DNA of 6,072 bases from Acidobacteriaceae bacterium (GTDB lineage: Bacteria > Acidobacteriota > Terriglobia > Terriglobales > Acidobacteriaceae). Made by a program: the position numbers and the translations under genes. Under the pieces are notes generated by a model. It was not told the DNA's origin and did no database searches. It saw nothing but the letters and a program-made list of their open reading frames with translations. How positions within the stretch are numbered: the first letter of the stretch is position 1; each line of letters begins with the position of its first letter. Below, piece by piece: positions 1 through 5,028 of the stretch. The stretch is from contig PMXH01000117.1 in the NCBI GenBank assembly GCA_003165855.1, positions 4,634 through 10,705 of the forward strand, read 5' to 3'.

Positions 1-2
1 GT

Positions 3-593
3 CTGGACTTCAAGAACTATGCCGAGGAATTGCCGGAAGGGAATTGTCCGTTTGGAATCGACAACCAGCACGCGTCAAAGGGCCAGACGGGCGACTATGT
101 GCGACGGCACGTGCCCTTCCTCAGCTTTCGGGAAGTGCAAGAAAAGTGGTGTGACCACGTGGTACGCGTCGATTCGAGCAAGGGCAACAGCCTTTTGGGA
201 ATTGATGACAATTTCTTCGTGAGGGATGCGAAGGCGGGGCTGGTGGCCTACTCGTTCTACTCACCCAACATGAACAACGACGGGCACAATACGAATGTAG
301 GAGTGGCTGGCGCCTGGGTGAGCAGGTTTCTGGAGAAGACTTTCACTGAAAAGTTGCGCCAAGGCACGCTGGTGATTGTGACCTTCGATGAGTCCGACCA
401 TAATGCCGACAATCGGATCTTCACGCTCTTTCTCGGCGACATGGTGAAAGATGCGAGCCAGCAGGATGCCAAGGTGCTCGACCGTCATTGCACGCATGAT
501 AACGTGCTGCGAATGATCGAAGACAACTTTGGTATGGAGCCGTTGACCGAGGCAGATCGCGCTGCAGCGCCAATAACGGACATTTGGAAGTAA
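3..593 (+). CDS. Phosphoesterase family protein (phospholipase C / acid phosphatase type), C-terminal part
   Basis: The reading frame is open to the left edge, so the N-terminus is missing; 196 residues remain. What is visible fits the C-terminal half of the phosphoesterase family that includes phospholipase C and AcpA-like acid phosphatases (alkaline-phosphatase-like fold). It shows YAEELPEGNC near the start, SPNMNNDGHNT in the middle, then TFDESDHN, and a closing THDNVLRMIEDNFGMEPL block that matches the family's usual end. The Asp/His/Glu residues in the GHN and DES blocks are the expected metal and substrate ligands. Enzymes of this family hydrolyse phosphate esters or phospholipids and are usually exported, but the signal peptide would lie outside the window. 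A TTG codon at 30 could be mistaken for a start, but in-frame codons before it read as family-like sequence (LDFKNYAEEL). The exact substrate cannot be told. Confidence 0.88.
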   Translation: MDFKNYAEELPEGNCPFGIDNQHASKGQTGDYVRRHVPFLSFREVQEKWCDHVVRVDSSKGNSLLGIDDNFFVRDAKAGLVAYSFYSPNMNNDGHNTNVGVAGAWVSRFLEKTFTEKLRQGTLVIVTFDESDHNADNRIFTLFLGDMVKDASQQDAKVLDRHCTHDNVLRMIEDNFGMEPLTEADRAAAPITDIWK

Positions 594-611
594 GCTCGTG
601 TGTGTTACGAT
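584..611 (+). promoter_or_regulatory. Candidate promoter of the toxin-antitoxin pair
   Basis: TTGGAA (584-589), a 16-base spacer and TACGAT (606-611) resemble a sigma-70 promoter (4/6 matches in each box). The -10-like box ends 8 bases before the antitoxin ATG at 620, so transcription would start at or just before the start codon. No Shine-Dalgarno sequence precedes this ATG, which fits a leaderless message. The -35 box lies inside the end of the phosphoesterase gene. This is a by-eye match only. Confidence 0.35.
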
Positions 612-619
612 TATTCAAT

Positions 620-832
620 ATGGGTAATACACTGACAATTCGTCTTACGGATGAACTTCTTGCGTGGCTGAAGGAGACATCCCGGGTGACAGGTGTGCCC
701 ATGGGGCGACTGGTTCGCGAGCAACTCGAAAGCGCCAAGTCTAAAGGGGGGAAACAGCGATTTCTCCGCCATATTGGGGCTCTTAGCGGACCACGTGACC
801 TCTCGTCCCGTAAGGGATACTCGCGGCGATGA
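620..832 (+). CDS. Ribbon-helix-helix antitoxin (CopG/VapB-like)
   Basis: This 70-residue protein begins MGNTLTIRLTDELLAWLKE, a typical ribbon-helix-helix start. The alternating strand LTIRL (residues 4-8) would contact DNA as a dimer, helix A runs about 10-24 and helix B about 27-43 (PMGRLVREQLES). The C-terminal 27 residues are basic and polar and would be the part that binds and blocks the toxin. Its stop overlaps the downstream PIN-domain gene by ATGA (829-832), so the two are translationally coupled as a type II toxin-antitoxin operon. Antitoxins of this kind usually repress their own promoter. The start at 620 is chosen over the frame's first ATG at 584 because the latter lies inside the phosphoesterase gene and would add 12 residues before the fold. 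Confidence 0.85.
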   Translation: MGNTLTIRLTDELLAWLKETSRVTGVPMGRLVREQLESAKSKGGKQRFLRHIGALSGPRDLSSRKGYSRR

Positions 833-1239
833 GGGGAATTGCTGACACTGGTCTCATCGTCGCCCTTGGCAACCGCCACGATCAGCATCATTCTTGGGCG
901 GCCCATCTGGCCAAGTCCCTCAACGAGCCTTTGCTTACCTGCGAATCGGTTCTCAGCGAAGCGGCATTTCACTTGGGATCGAGCTCCTATGTACTATCGT
1001 TAGTGCAGGACGAACTGTTGCAGGTGGCGTTCGACTTTGCTGCGAACCTGCCCCAATTGCGTGAACTGGCGCGACGTTACGCGGATCGGCAACCGGACTT
1101 GGCCGATCTGTGTCTGGTGCGCATGAGTGAGCTTTATCCGCGCCACAGCATCATCACGGTCGACGAATCCGATTTCCGCGTCTACCGGAGGAACAAAAGG
1201 GAAGCGATTCCCCTCATCTGTCCGCCCCGAGCGAACTGA
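829..1239 (+). CDS. PIN-domain ribonuclease toxin (VapC-like)
   Basis: This 136-residue protein has the length and acidic residues of a PIN-domain toxin. D6 lies in IADTGLIVAL, E44 in LSEAAFHL, D90/D93 in DLADLCLVRMSE, and D112/D115 in ITVDESDFRVYRR. These acidic positions form the Mg2+-binding active site in VapC ribonucleases, which cut tRNA, rRNA or mRNA and stop growth when the antitoxin is lost. The ITVDESDFRVYR ending is the common C-terminal signature of this PIN subgroup. The start codon overlaps the antitoxin stop (ATGA), with AAGGGA at 812-817 as a possible weak ribosome binding site. All catalytic positions look intact, so the toxin is probably active. Target RNA is unknown. Confidence 0.87.
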   Translation: MRGIADTGLIVALGNRHDQHHSWAAHLAKSLNEPLLTCESVLSEAAFHLGSSSYVLSLVQDELLQVAFDFAANLPQLRELARRYADRQPDLADLCLVRMSELYPRHSIITVDESDFRVYRRNKREAIPLICPPRAN

Positions 1240-1536
1240 AAAGTTGAAGGCTGGAATCGGAGCGCCACCGTATAAAATTTCCACCTCCCATGTTGGGTTT
1301 GCGTTGCCCCGGCCATGGATGGTTACTGGCTGCACCCAGGCTAGGGCTCGCAAATGGTTGAAAACGTATATACTTATGTTTGTCGAGGTCGATACGGGAA
1401 ACTGGCACGCCTCGTGCAAAAGCTAGGGATGGGACTTGTAATGCTAGATGATCTTCCAGGGCCTAAGACTATAGAAATTCCGCGCGCGGGAGAACCCGAT
1501 CGCGCTGAGACAAGAAATCAAGGAGCCTCTTTCAAT
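1240..1536. other. Intergenic gap without a supported gene
   Basis: No convincing gene lies here. The open frame that runs into the OmpA gene from 1354 has no ribosome binding site and no protein-like pattern before 1537. AT-rich boxes are present: TATAAAAT at 1271-1278, TATACT at 1369-1374 and TATAGA at 1470-1475. None has a well-placed -35 box, so the promoter of the downstream lipoprotein gene cannot be assigned. A short hairpin (GCACG 1405-1409, CGTGC 1413-1417) is too weak to name. Confidence 0.6.
1520..1525 (+). promoter_or_regulatory. Ribosome binding site deciding the OmpA-like gene start
   Basis: AAGGAG lies 11 bases before ATG 1537. The frame stays open upstream to 1354, so this site, with the signal peptide that begins at 1537, sets the start. 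Confidence 0.7.
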
Positions 1537-2280
1537 ATGACCCGCACTTCGTTAACGATTTTCCTGGCAGTCAGCATGGCGGCGACGGTCGGCTGCACCA
1601 GCAAGAACTACGTGAAGCAACAGACCACGCCGTTAATCAACAAGACCAATGAACTGGATGACATGACGGCGAAAAACAGCAAGGACATCAAGGACGTCGA
1701 TGCCCGGGCGCAGGCCGGAATTCAGGCGGTGAATGCCAAGACCGCAGATGTGGAACAGAAAGCGCAGGTCGCCGGGCAGTCCGCGGCGTCGGCGCAACAG
1801 ATGGCAGACGCGGCCAACAATCGCGTGGGCGCGCTAACCAACACCGTGGCGAACCTGGACAACTATCGGCCGGTGGCGGAGACGTCGGTGAAGTTTGGCT
1901 TCAACAAGGACAATCTGACGCCAACCGCCAAAGAGGCGCTTGATCAGTTGGCGGGGAGCATTGCCAGCACCAAGGGCTATATTATCGCGCTCGAAGGCAG
2001 CACCGATTCCGTGGGATCGACCGAGTACAACTACGATCTCAGCCAGCGGCGCGCGAACGCAGTGATTCAATATTTGGCGTCGAAGTACAGTGTGCCGGCC
2101 CACAAGATTTACGTGATCGGGCTGGGCAAGGACAAGCCGGTGGAGACGAACAACACGAAACAAGGCCGTGCGGACAATCGCCGCGTGGATGTCCGTCTGA
2201 TGACGAACACGGTGGGCGACACGACTCAGCCAGCGACGACACCTACAACGACTGGGCAGAATAATCCGTCGTCGATGTAA
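1537..2280 (+). CDS. OmpA/Pal-family peptidoglycan-binding lipoprotein with helical stalk
   Basis: This 247-residue protein should be an outer-membrane lipoprotein that ties the envelope to the cell wall. Residues 1-19 are a lipoprotein signal peptide and C20 in ATVGCTS is the likely lipidated cysteine. Residues about 24-108 are rich in Ala, Lys, Gln and Asp without Pro except P32, and look like a long helix or coiled-coil stalk. Residues about 112-222 are an OmpA C-terminal domain: SVKFGFNKDNLT, GSTDSVGSTEYN, LSQRRANAV and ADNRRVDVRL. D157 and R172 match the two residues (D241 and R256 in E. coli OmpA) that grip diaminopimelate of peptidoglycan. The end (223-247) is Thr/Pro/Asn-rich and flexible. 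Start 1537 is chosen for AAGGAG at 1520-1525 and the intact signal peptide. A strong terminator follows, so the gene is probably monocistronic. Confidence 0.92.
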   Translation: MTRTSLTIFLAVSMAATVGCTSKNYVKQQTTPLINKTNELDDMTAKNSKDIKDVDARAQAGIQAVNAKTADVEQKAQVAGQSAASAQQMADAANNRVGALTNTVANLDNYRPVAETSVKFGFNKDNLTPTAKEALDQLAGSIASTKGYIIALEGSTDSVGSTEYNYDLSQRRANAVIQYLASKYSVPAHKIYVIGLGKDKPVETNNTKQGRADNRRVDVRLMTNTVGDTTQPATTPTTTGQNNPSSM

Positions 2281-2301
2281 GCGAGATTAAGATAGCTTTT
2301 C

Positions 2302-2317
2302 CTCCTCCCCCGAGGAG
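2302..2317 (+). other. Small GC-rich hairpin before the terminator
   Basis: CTCCTC (2302-2307), a CCCC loop and GAGGAG (2312-2317) form a perfect 6-bp stem followed by only TTT. It sits just after the OmpA-like gene and before the strong terminator. It may help stop transcription or protect the message end, but could be incidental. Confidence 0.4.
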
Positions 2318-2325
2318 TTTGCCAA

Positions 2326-2364
2326 AGGCCGCTCAAAGTCTCCCCCTGAGCGGCCTGTTTTTTT
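2326..2364 (+). terminator. Rho-independent terminator of the OmpA-like lipoprotein gene
   Basis: AGGCCGCTCA (2326-2335) and TGAGCGGCCT (2347-2356) pair perfectly over 10 bp around an 11-base loop. After one G comes a run of seven T (2358-2364). This is a textbook intrinsic terminator on the + strand and separates the OmpA-like gene from the TPR gene. Confidence 0.93.
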
Positions 2365-2424
2365 CGTTGCTAACCGCCTGGGTGGTAGCAAGACCGCAGT
2401 TTCCAAGGAGCCTCGTTACAGCGG

Positions 2425-2430
2425 TAAAAT
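2425..2430 (+). promoter_or_regulatory. Candidate -10 box immediately before the TPR gene
   Basis: TAAAAT ends 7 bases before ATG 2438, so RNA would begin at about the start codon. No ribosome binding site sits at a normal distance; the only AAGGAG-like stretch (2405-2410) is 27 bases away and would lie outside the transcript. A -35 match is weak (TTCCAA, 2401-2406). This suggests a leaderless message. Confidence 0.4.
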
Positions 2431-2437
2431 AGACGTT

Positions 2438-3031
2438 ATGCGACGTTGCCTGTGTTTGGGTTTGCTGTTGGGATTGAGCGCTGCGATGTGGGCGCAACAG
2501 GATTCGACACCTGCTTCCGCGCCGGGCGGGGATTCTGAGAAGCAGGCGCGTACGCCGAACCTGGCGCCGCCGCGCTCGGATCGGGTGCAGGCCGACGATT
2601 TGGGATCGGAACTGGGGCAGAGCTCGAGCAAAGATACCCAGATTGATTTGAGCGCACCCGAGGACGACGCCAAAGCGCATCCGCAGAGTTCGGCGGCCGT
2701 GGCTGAGGCTGGAAGCAGCGGGATTACTGAGTTTCACACCTGGGATCCACACAAGGCTGCAAAAAGCGTTGAAATAGGAGACTTCTATTTCAAACGAAAG
2801 AACTACCGCGCCGCCCAGGACCGCTACCGCGAAGCGCTGCGCTACAAAGACAACGACGCGGTGGCGACAATCAAGCTGGCCGTGTGCCTGGAAAAGCTCG
2901 GCGTGCTGGACGATGCTCGCGCTGAGTACGAGAGCTATTTGAAGATTCTGCCGCATGGGCCGCAGGCGGACGAAGCGCAGAAGGCGATCGACCGACTAAA
3001 GGCACGGACGGCGGGAAGCAAACTGCAGTAA
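2438..3031 (+). CDS. Secreted tetratricopeptide repeat (TPR) protein
   Basis: This 197-residue protein has a signal peptide (RRC then a Leu/Gly-rich core, likely cut after A19 in AMWA|QQ). A disordered Ser/Ala/Pro/Asp-rich linker follows to about residue 100, then two TPR units. Repeat one is about 106-139 (GDFYFKRKNYRAAQDRYREA) and repeat two about 140-173 (KLAVCLEKLGVLDDARAEYE), followed by a capping helix to about 190. The G/Y/A pattern of TPR helices is clear. The layout resembles a short BamD/YbgF-like periplasmic scaffold, but it is smaller than BamD, has no lipobox cysteine at a usual place (C4 and C6 lie in the n-region), and its partner is unknown. Proteins ending in this TPR style are common in Acidobacteria (general knowledge). 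It is convergent with the TetR gene, 11 bases away. Confidence 0.86.
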   Translation: MRRCLCLGLLLGLSAAMWAQQDSTPASAPGGDSEKQARTPNLAPPRSDRVQADDLGSELGQSSSKDTQIDLSAPEDDAKAHPQSSAAVAEAGSSGITEFHTWDPHKAAKSVEIGDFYFKRKNYRAAQDRYREALRYKDNDAVATIKLAVCLEKLGVLDDARAEYESYLKILPHGPQADEAQKAIDRLKARTAGSKLQ

Positions 3032-3043
3032 GCGAGACCGCTT
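3030..3043. other. Short hairpin between convergent stop codons
   Basis: AAGCG (3030-3034), AGAC loop and CGCTT (3039-3043) form a 5-bp stem that touches the stop of the TPR gene (+) and the stop of the TetR gene (-). There is no T run on either strand, so it is a weak candidate for a shared transcript end rather than a proper intrinsic terminator. Confidence 0.35.
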
Positions 3044-3768
3044 CATGCCGAGGAACGGGCGGAGCGGAGATCTGCCGCGGACTTTCGCTTTGAGGAGTTG
3101 CGCTGCTTAGGGGTGGCGCGCTTCGGACTGAAATCATCTTCGCTGTGACTGACTTTGCTCTCTTCGGCTTCTCCCAAGATCAGGTGCGCGGGCCACTTCG
3201 GGCCAGAGTAGACCTTGCTCTTCGAGCGGGCGGCGTCCGCGATGATGGCTTCGACCGCGTCCAGGCAGGAGTGGAACATTTGTACGCGCAGGGGACCTGA
3301 AACCCGCCCGCGGATCATCAGCATTGCAGTGCCGTGCAGCAATGACCACAGCGAGAGCATAAGGCGGGTGTATTGGCGAGGAGTGCCGCCCAGTCGCCGC
3401 GCCAGATTCAGGCGCAAGAGATTGAAGGTTGGCCAGGGCTCGTGCAAGGACGGGGGTTGGGCGAATCCGTCGAAGAGGACCTCATAAGCATGGGGATGCT
3501 GCAGGGCAAACTCAAGATAGGAGTGGCAGGCCTGCGGCAGGGTACGGGTGGGATTCACGGCGGCGAAGAGTTCGGAGCGCGTCTGGTGGCGCACGGAGCG
3601 GAGAATGGCCTCGCGGTCGTGGTAACGCCCGTAGACCGTAGGAGTGGTGGTGCCGGCCGCCTTGGCGACGCCGCGCATGGTGAGGGCTCTTTCGCCGCCT
3701 CGTGCCCACAGCCGGCATGCGGCATCCAGGATGCGCTGTTCGAGTTGGGGATCTGCTTGTCTGGGCAA
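3043..3768 (-). CDS. TetR-family transcriptional regulator with basic C-terminal tail
   Basis: This 241-residue protein starts with a TetR DNA-binding domain: helix 1 about 8-23 (LEQRILDAACRLWARGG), then the helix-turn-helix at about 30-49 (TMRGVAKAAGTTTPTVYGRYH) followed by DREAIL. The ligand and dimer domain covers about 55-180 and includes HPHAYEVLFDGF and LMLSLWSLLHGTAMLMIRG, as in regulators with a TetR_C_33/WHG-type C-terminal domain. Residues about 181-241 form an extra Lys/Arg/Ser-rich, probably disordered tail, longer than usual for this family (about 190-210 residues). The start is TTG at 3768, supported by GGAGGGG at 3772-3778 and by an in-frame TGA just upstream; the next Met (31) would delete helix 1. 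It probably represses its own gene and the divergent small gene through the palindrome at 3812-3826. The inducer is not known. Confidence 0.9.
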   Translation of the reverse strand: MPRQADPQLEQRILDAACRLWARGGERALTMRGVAKAAGTTTPTVYGRYHDREAILRSVRHQTRSELFAAVNPTRTLPQACHSYLEFALQHPHAYEVLFDGFAQPPSLHEPWPTFNLLRLNLARRLGGTPRQYTRLMLSLWSLLHGTAMLMIRGRVSGPLRVQMFHSCLDAVEAIIADAARSKSKVYSGPKWPAHLILGEAEESKVSHSEDDFSPKRATPKQRNSSKRKSAADLRSARSSA

Positions 3769-3771
3769 CGG

Positions 3772-3778
3772 CCCCTCC
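3772..3778 (-). promoter_or_regulatory. Strong ribosome binding site for the TTG-started TetR gene
   Basis: On the minus strand GGAGGGG stands 3 bases before TTG 3768 (GGAGG itself is 5 bases away). An in-frame TGA just upstream of it rules out a longer protein, so this site fixes the unusual TTG start. Confidence 0.75.
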
Positions 3779-3811
3779 GTAGGTCAAGGATCTATTGCAG
3801 GGCCCAATAAC

Positions 3812-3826
3812 TTGAACAATGTTCAA
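3812..3826. promoter_or_regulatory. Palindromic operator, likely for the adjacent TetR regulator
   Basis: TTGAAC, AAT, GTTCAA is a perfect 6-3-6 inverted repeat of 15 bases in the divergent region between the TetR gene and the small gene, 44 bases from the TetR start codon. Size and position fit a TetR dimer operator. Binding here would block the rightward promoter, whose candidate -35 is the left arm, and probably the TetR gene itself. Binding by this TetR is inferred from proximity. Confidence 0.75.
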
Positions 3827-3840
3827 CTAACAATGTACAA
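3826..3840. promoter_or_regulatory. Second, degenerate operator copy
   Basis: This 15-base stretch matches the perfect palindrome at 3812-3826 in 11 of 15 positions, with the shared core ACAATGT(T/A)CAA repeated 14 bases apart (3816-3826 and 3830-3840). It covers the -10 box of the rightward promoter. It could be a second, weaker site for another repressor dimer. Confidence 0.5.
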
Positions 3841-3867
3841 TACACGTATTCCAGCAAAAGAGTTTAT

Positions 3868-3952
3868 CCGCAGGCTGCGGCCTGCCGGAGCCACGGAACG
3901 TTTGTTGCAGCCTTCCCCCCAAGGAAAAAGTGGCTTCGGCGGGCACGCGCCG
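3868..3952 (+). promoter_or_regulatory. Possible structured RNA leader of the small gene
   Basis: Three helices can form and exclude each other. Helix A is GCAGGC (3870-3875) with GCCTGC (3880-3885), loop TGCG. Helix B pairs 3884-3894 (GCCGGAGCCAC) with 3930-3940 (GTGGCTTCGGC), 11 bp with one G-U. Helix C is CGGCG (3937-3941) with CGCCG (3948-3952). Helix B shares bases with both A and C. Inside the 35-base loop of B, CCTT (3911-3914) can pair with AAGG (3921-3924). No T run follows, so any control would act on translation, RNA stability or as a separate small RNA. I recognise no known riboswitch class; function is inferred from structure only. Confidence 0.4.
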
Positions 3953-3986
3953 ATCCAGGAAAACATTGCAAACCGAGGAGTAGTAG

Positions 3987-4235
3987 ATGTCAAACGATGA
4001 ATTCAGGAGGCAGACGGGAATCGCCCGCCTGGCGTCCGACCTTCGCACCGCGAAAATAGAACTGTTGAGCGCGCAATGCGCCACCGACCGCCTTCGCCTG
4101 CAGTATTCGGTTGAAGACATTGTTTCTTTTGGAGAACGCCAGGCGTTAAAGGGTGCCATTGCCTCCGCTGGCGCTCTGTGCCGTTTTTTTTCCTCCCTCG
4201 AGGACCAACTAAAGCAAGCTGAGCAGCGGGAGTAG
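3987..4235 (+). CDS. Small helical protein of unknown function
   Basis: I do not recognise this 82-residue protein. It starts at ATG 3987 with GAGGAG at 3975-3980, 6 bases upstream, a good ribosome binding site and the main reason to call it real. It has no signal peptide or membrane span. Residues about 4-36 and 48-80 look helical (ARLASDLRTAKIELLSAQ and LCRFFSSLEDQLKQAEQ), with a short break SVEDIVSFGE between them, so a helical hairpin or small dimer is likely. Charge is mixed, and C31 and C65 show no metal-binding pattern. It lies divergently from the TetR gene behind an operator-covered promoter and a potentially folded leader, so it may be the regulator's target. It converges on the lipoprotein gene, 57 bases away. 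Confidence 0.68.
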   Translation: MSNDEFRRQTGIARLASDLRTAKIELLSAQCATDRLRLQYSVEDIVSFGERQALKGAIASAGALCRFFSSLEDQLKQAEQRE

Positions 4236-4292
4236 ATGCCCACCGTTGTTTTGACCTTCTTCCCGTAACCATTCCCAGGGCTACGATCTAGC

Positions 4293-4943
4293 TTATTTCT
4301 CCACGCGGAGAAATTCAGCGGTCGAGGCGTCCACGGCAACTGTCAGCTTGGCGGTTTCGCGAGAAACTCCGTAGATGACGTGCCAAGTCAGTTGGTTGGT
4401 GTTGTGGTTCCAGTCGCAGACATAGATCACGGGAGTGGTGGGATCTTTTTCCAGCACCTTGTCCCCGCCGTGTTTTTGGGCCTCGGCAAAGGCCTGGTCG
4501 GAGTCCACCTTGAGGAAAGCGACGTCAAAGATTTGGGTGGACGCGTTGCCGGGGTTATAAACGTCTTCGTTACCGGGCGACACTCCGCGGGAGGGTGCGT
4601 CGGGCGCATTGCTGCCGGACCAGAAAAAGGGTTTAACTCCGTGTTGGGTGGCGGAAGCGAAGCTGGCTCGCCATATCGCTGACTTTCCATCCAGGCCGTT
4701 GCCGTCGGTCGAGGGGGTAGACTCGATGCGGAAGGGTTTCACGTCAGCGGCGTAGTTACGAGCCGCGATAAAGACCTTCTGAAAAGCCGCACGTCCGGTG
4801 AGCAACTCTGGAGGTTTGGGTTCTGGCTGGGACTGCGGCGGTTTGGGGGTATTGGAGTCGCAGGCCACCAGCAGAGCGAGCATCACGAGGGAAGCGGCCG
4901 CCAGAGTCCGGGCGATTACGGAGCCCTGATCGCGGCGAATCAT
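4293..4943 (-). CDS. Lipoprotein of unknown function
   Basis: From ATG 4943 this is a 216-residue protein with a clear lipoprotein signal: a basic n-region MIRRDQGSVIART, a hydrophobic core and the lipobox LVAC with C28, followed by DSN and a Pro/Lys/Gln/Glu-rich linker (about 31-48). The remaining domain has RAAFQKVFIAARNYAAD, WRASFASATQ, VIYVCDWNHNTNQLTWHVIYG and ends with a strand-rich VAVDASTAEFLRVEK, recalling periplasmic domains of the PepSY type, but I do not assign a family. It is anchored in an envelope membrane; the substrate is unknown. The frame continues upstream to GTG 5015 and TTG 5021, which have AGGAAGG close by. Those starts would put about 50 residues before the lipobox, so 4943 fits a signal peptide better, although its own ribosome binding site is weak. 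The gene is divergent from the DinB-like gene. Confidence 0.78.
   Translation of the reverse strand: MIRRDQGSVIARTLAAASLVMLALLVACDSNTPKPPQSQPEPKPPELLTGRAAFQKVFIAARNYAADVKPFRIESTPSTDGNGLDGKSAIWRASFASATQHGVKPFFWSGSNAPDAPSRGVSPGNEDVYNPGNASTQIFDVAFLKVDSDQAFAEAQKHGGDKVLEKDPTTPVIYVCDWNHNTNQLTWHVIYGVSRETAKLTVAVDASTAEFLRVEK
4295..4314. other. Perfect hairpin at the end of the lipoprotein gene
   Basis: ATTTCTCC (4295-4302), ACGC loop and GGAGAAAT (4307-4314) make an 8-bp perfect stem between the convergent small gene and lipoprotein gene. It includes the last codons and part of the stop of the lipoprotein gene. Neither side has a long T run, so it may be a bidirectional transcript end or a stabilising 3' structure. 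Confidence 0.45.
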
Positions 4944-5028
4944 CCGGCGGGTTCTATCTCCGATGACATCGGCGACAATGGTGGTTTGTGGATGGACGAG
5001 GTCCCGCAGTTTCACTAGCAACCTTCCT

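Larger units (their letters stand above)
3812..3841 (+). promoter_or_regulatory. Candidate promoter for the small gene and its leader
   Basis: TTGAAC (3812-3817), an 18-base spacer and TACAAT (3836-3841, 5/6 to TATAAT) form a plausible sigma-70 promoter reading right. Both boxes are covered by operator sequence. Transcription would start near 3848 and give a leader of about 140 bases before ATG 3987. Confidence 0.5.

Noticed and set aside
421..972. 183-codon open frame on the minus strand
   Set aside because: It lies across the phosphoesterase end, the antitoxin and the toxin start, all of which have clear family motifs; its protein is Arg/Ser/Pro-rich with no domain.
1354..1536. N-terminal extension of the OmpA-like lipoprotein
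   Set aside because: It would place 61 residues before the signal peptide and has no ribosome binding site; AAGGAG at 1520-1525 and the lipobox support 1537.
2425..2440. Ribosome binding site for the TPR gene
   Set aside because: The only AAGGAG-like stretch is 27 bases from the ATG, too far for normal initiation, so none was annotated.
3373..3810. 145-codon open frame on the plus strand opposite the TetR gene
   Set aside because: The minus strand has a complete TetR fold; the plus-strand product is Gly/Arg-rich without motifs.
3827..4339. 170-codon open frame on the minus strand over the small gene and leader
   Set aside because: Its composition is Arg/Ser/Cys-rich, it has no ribosome binding site, and it overlaps the end of the lipoprotein gene on the same strand as well as the better-supported small gene.
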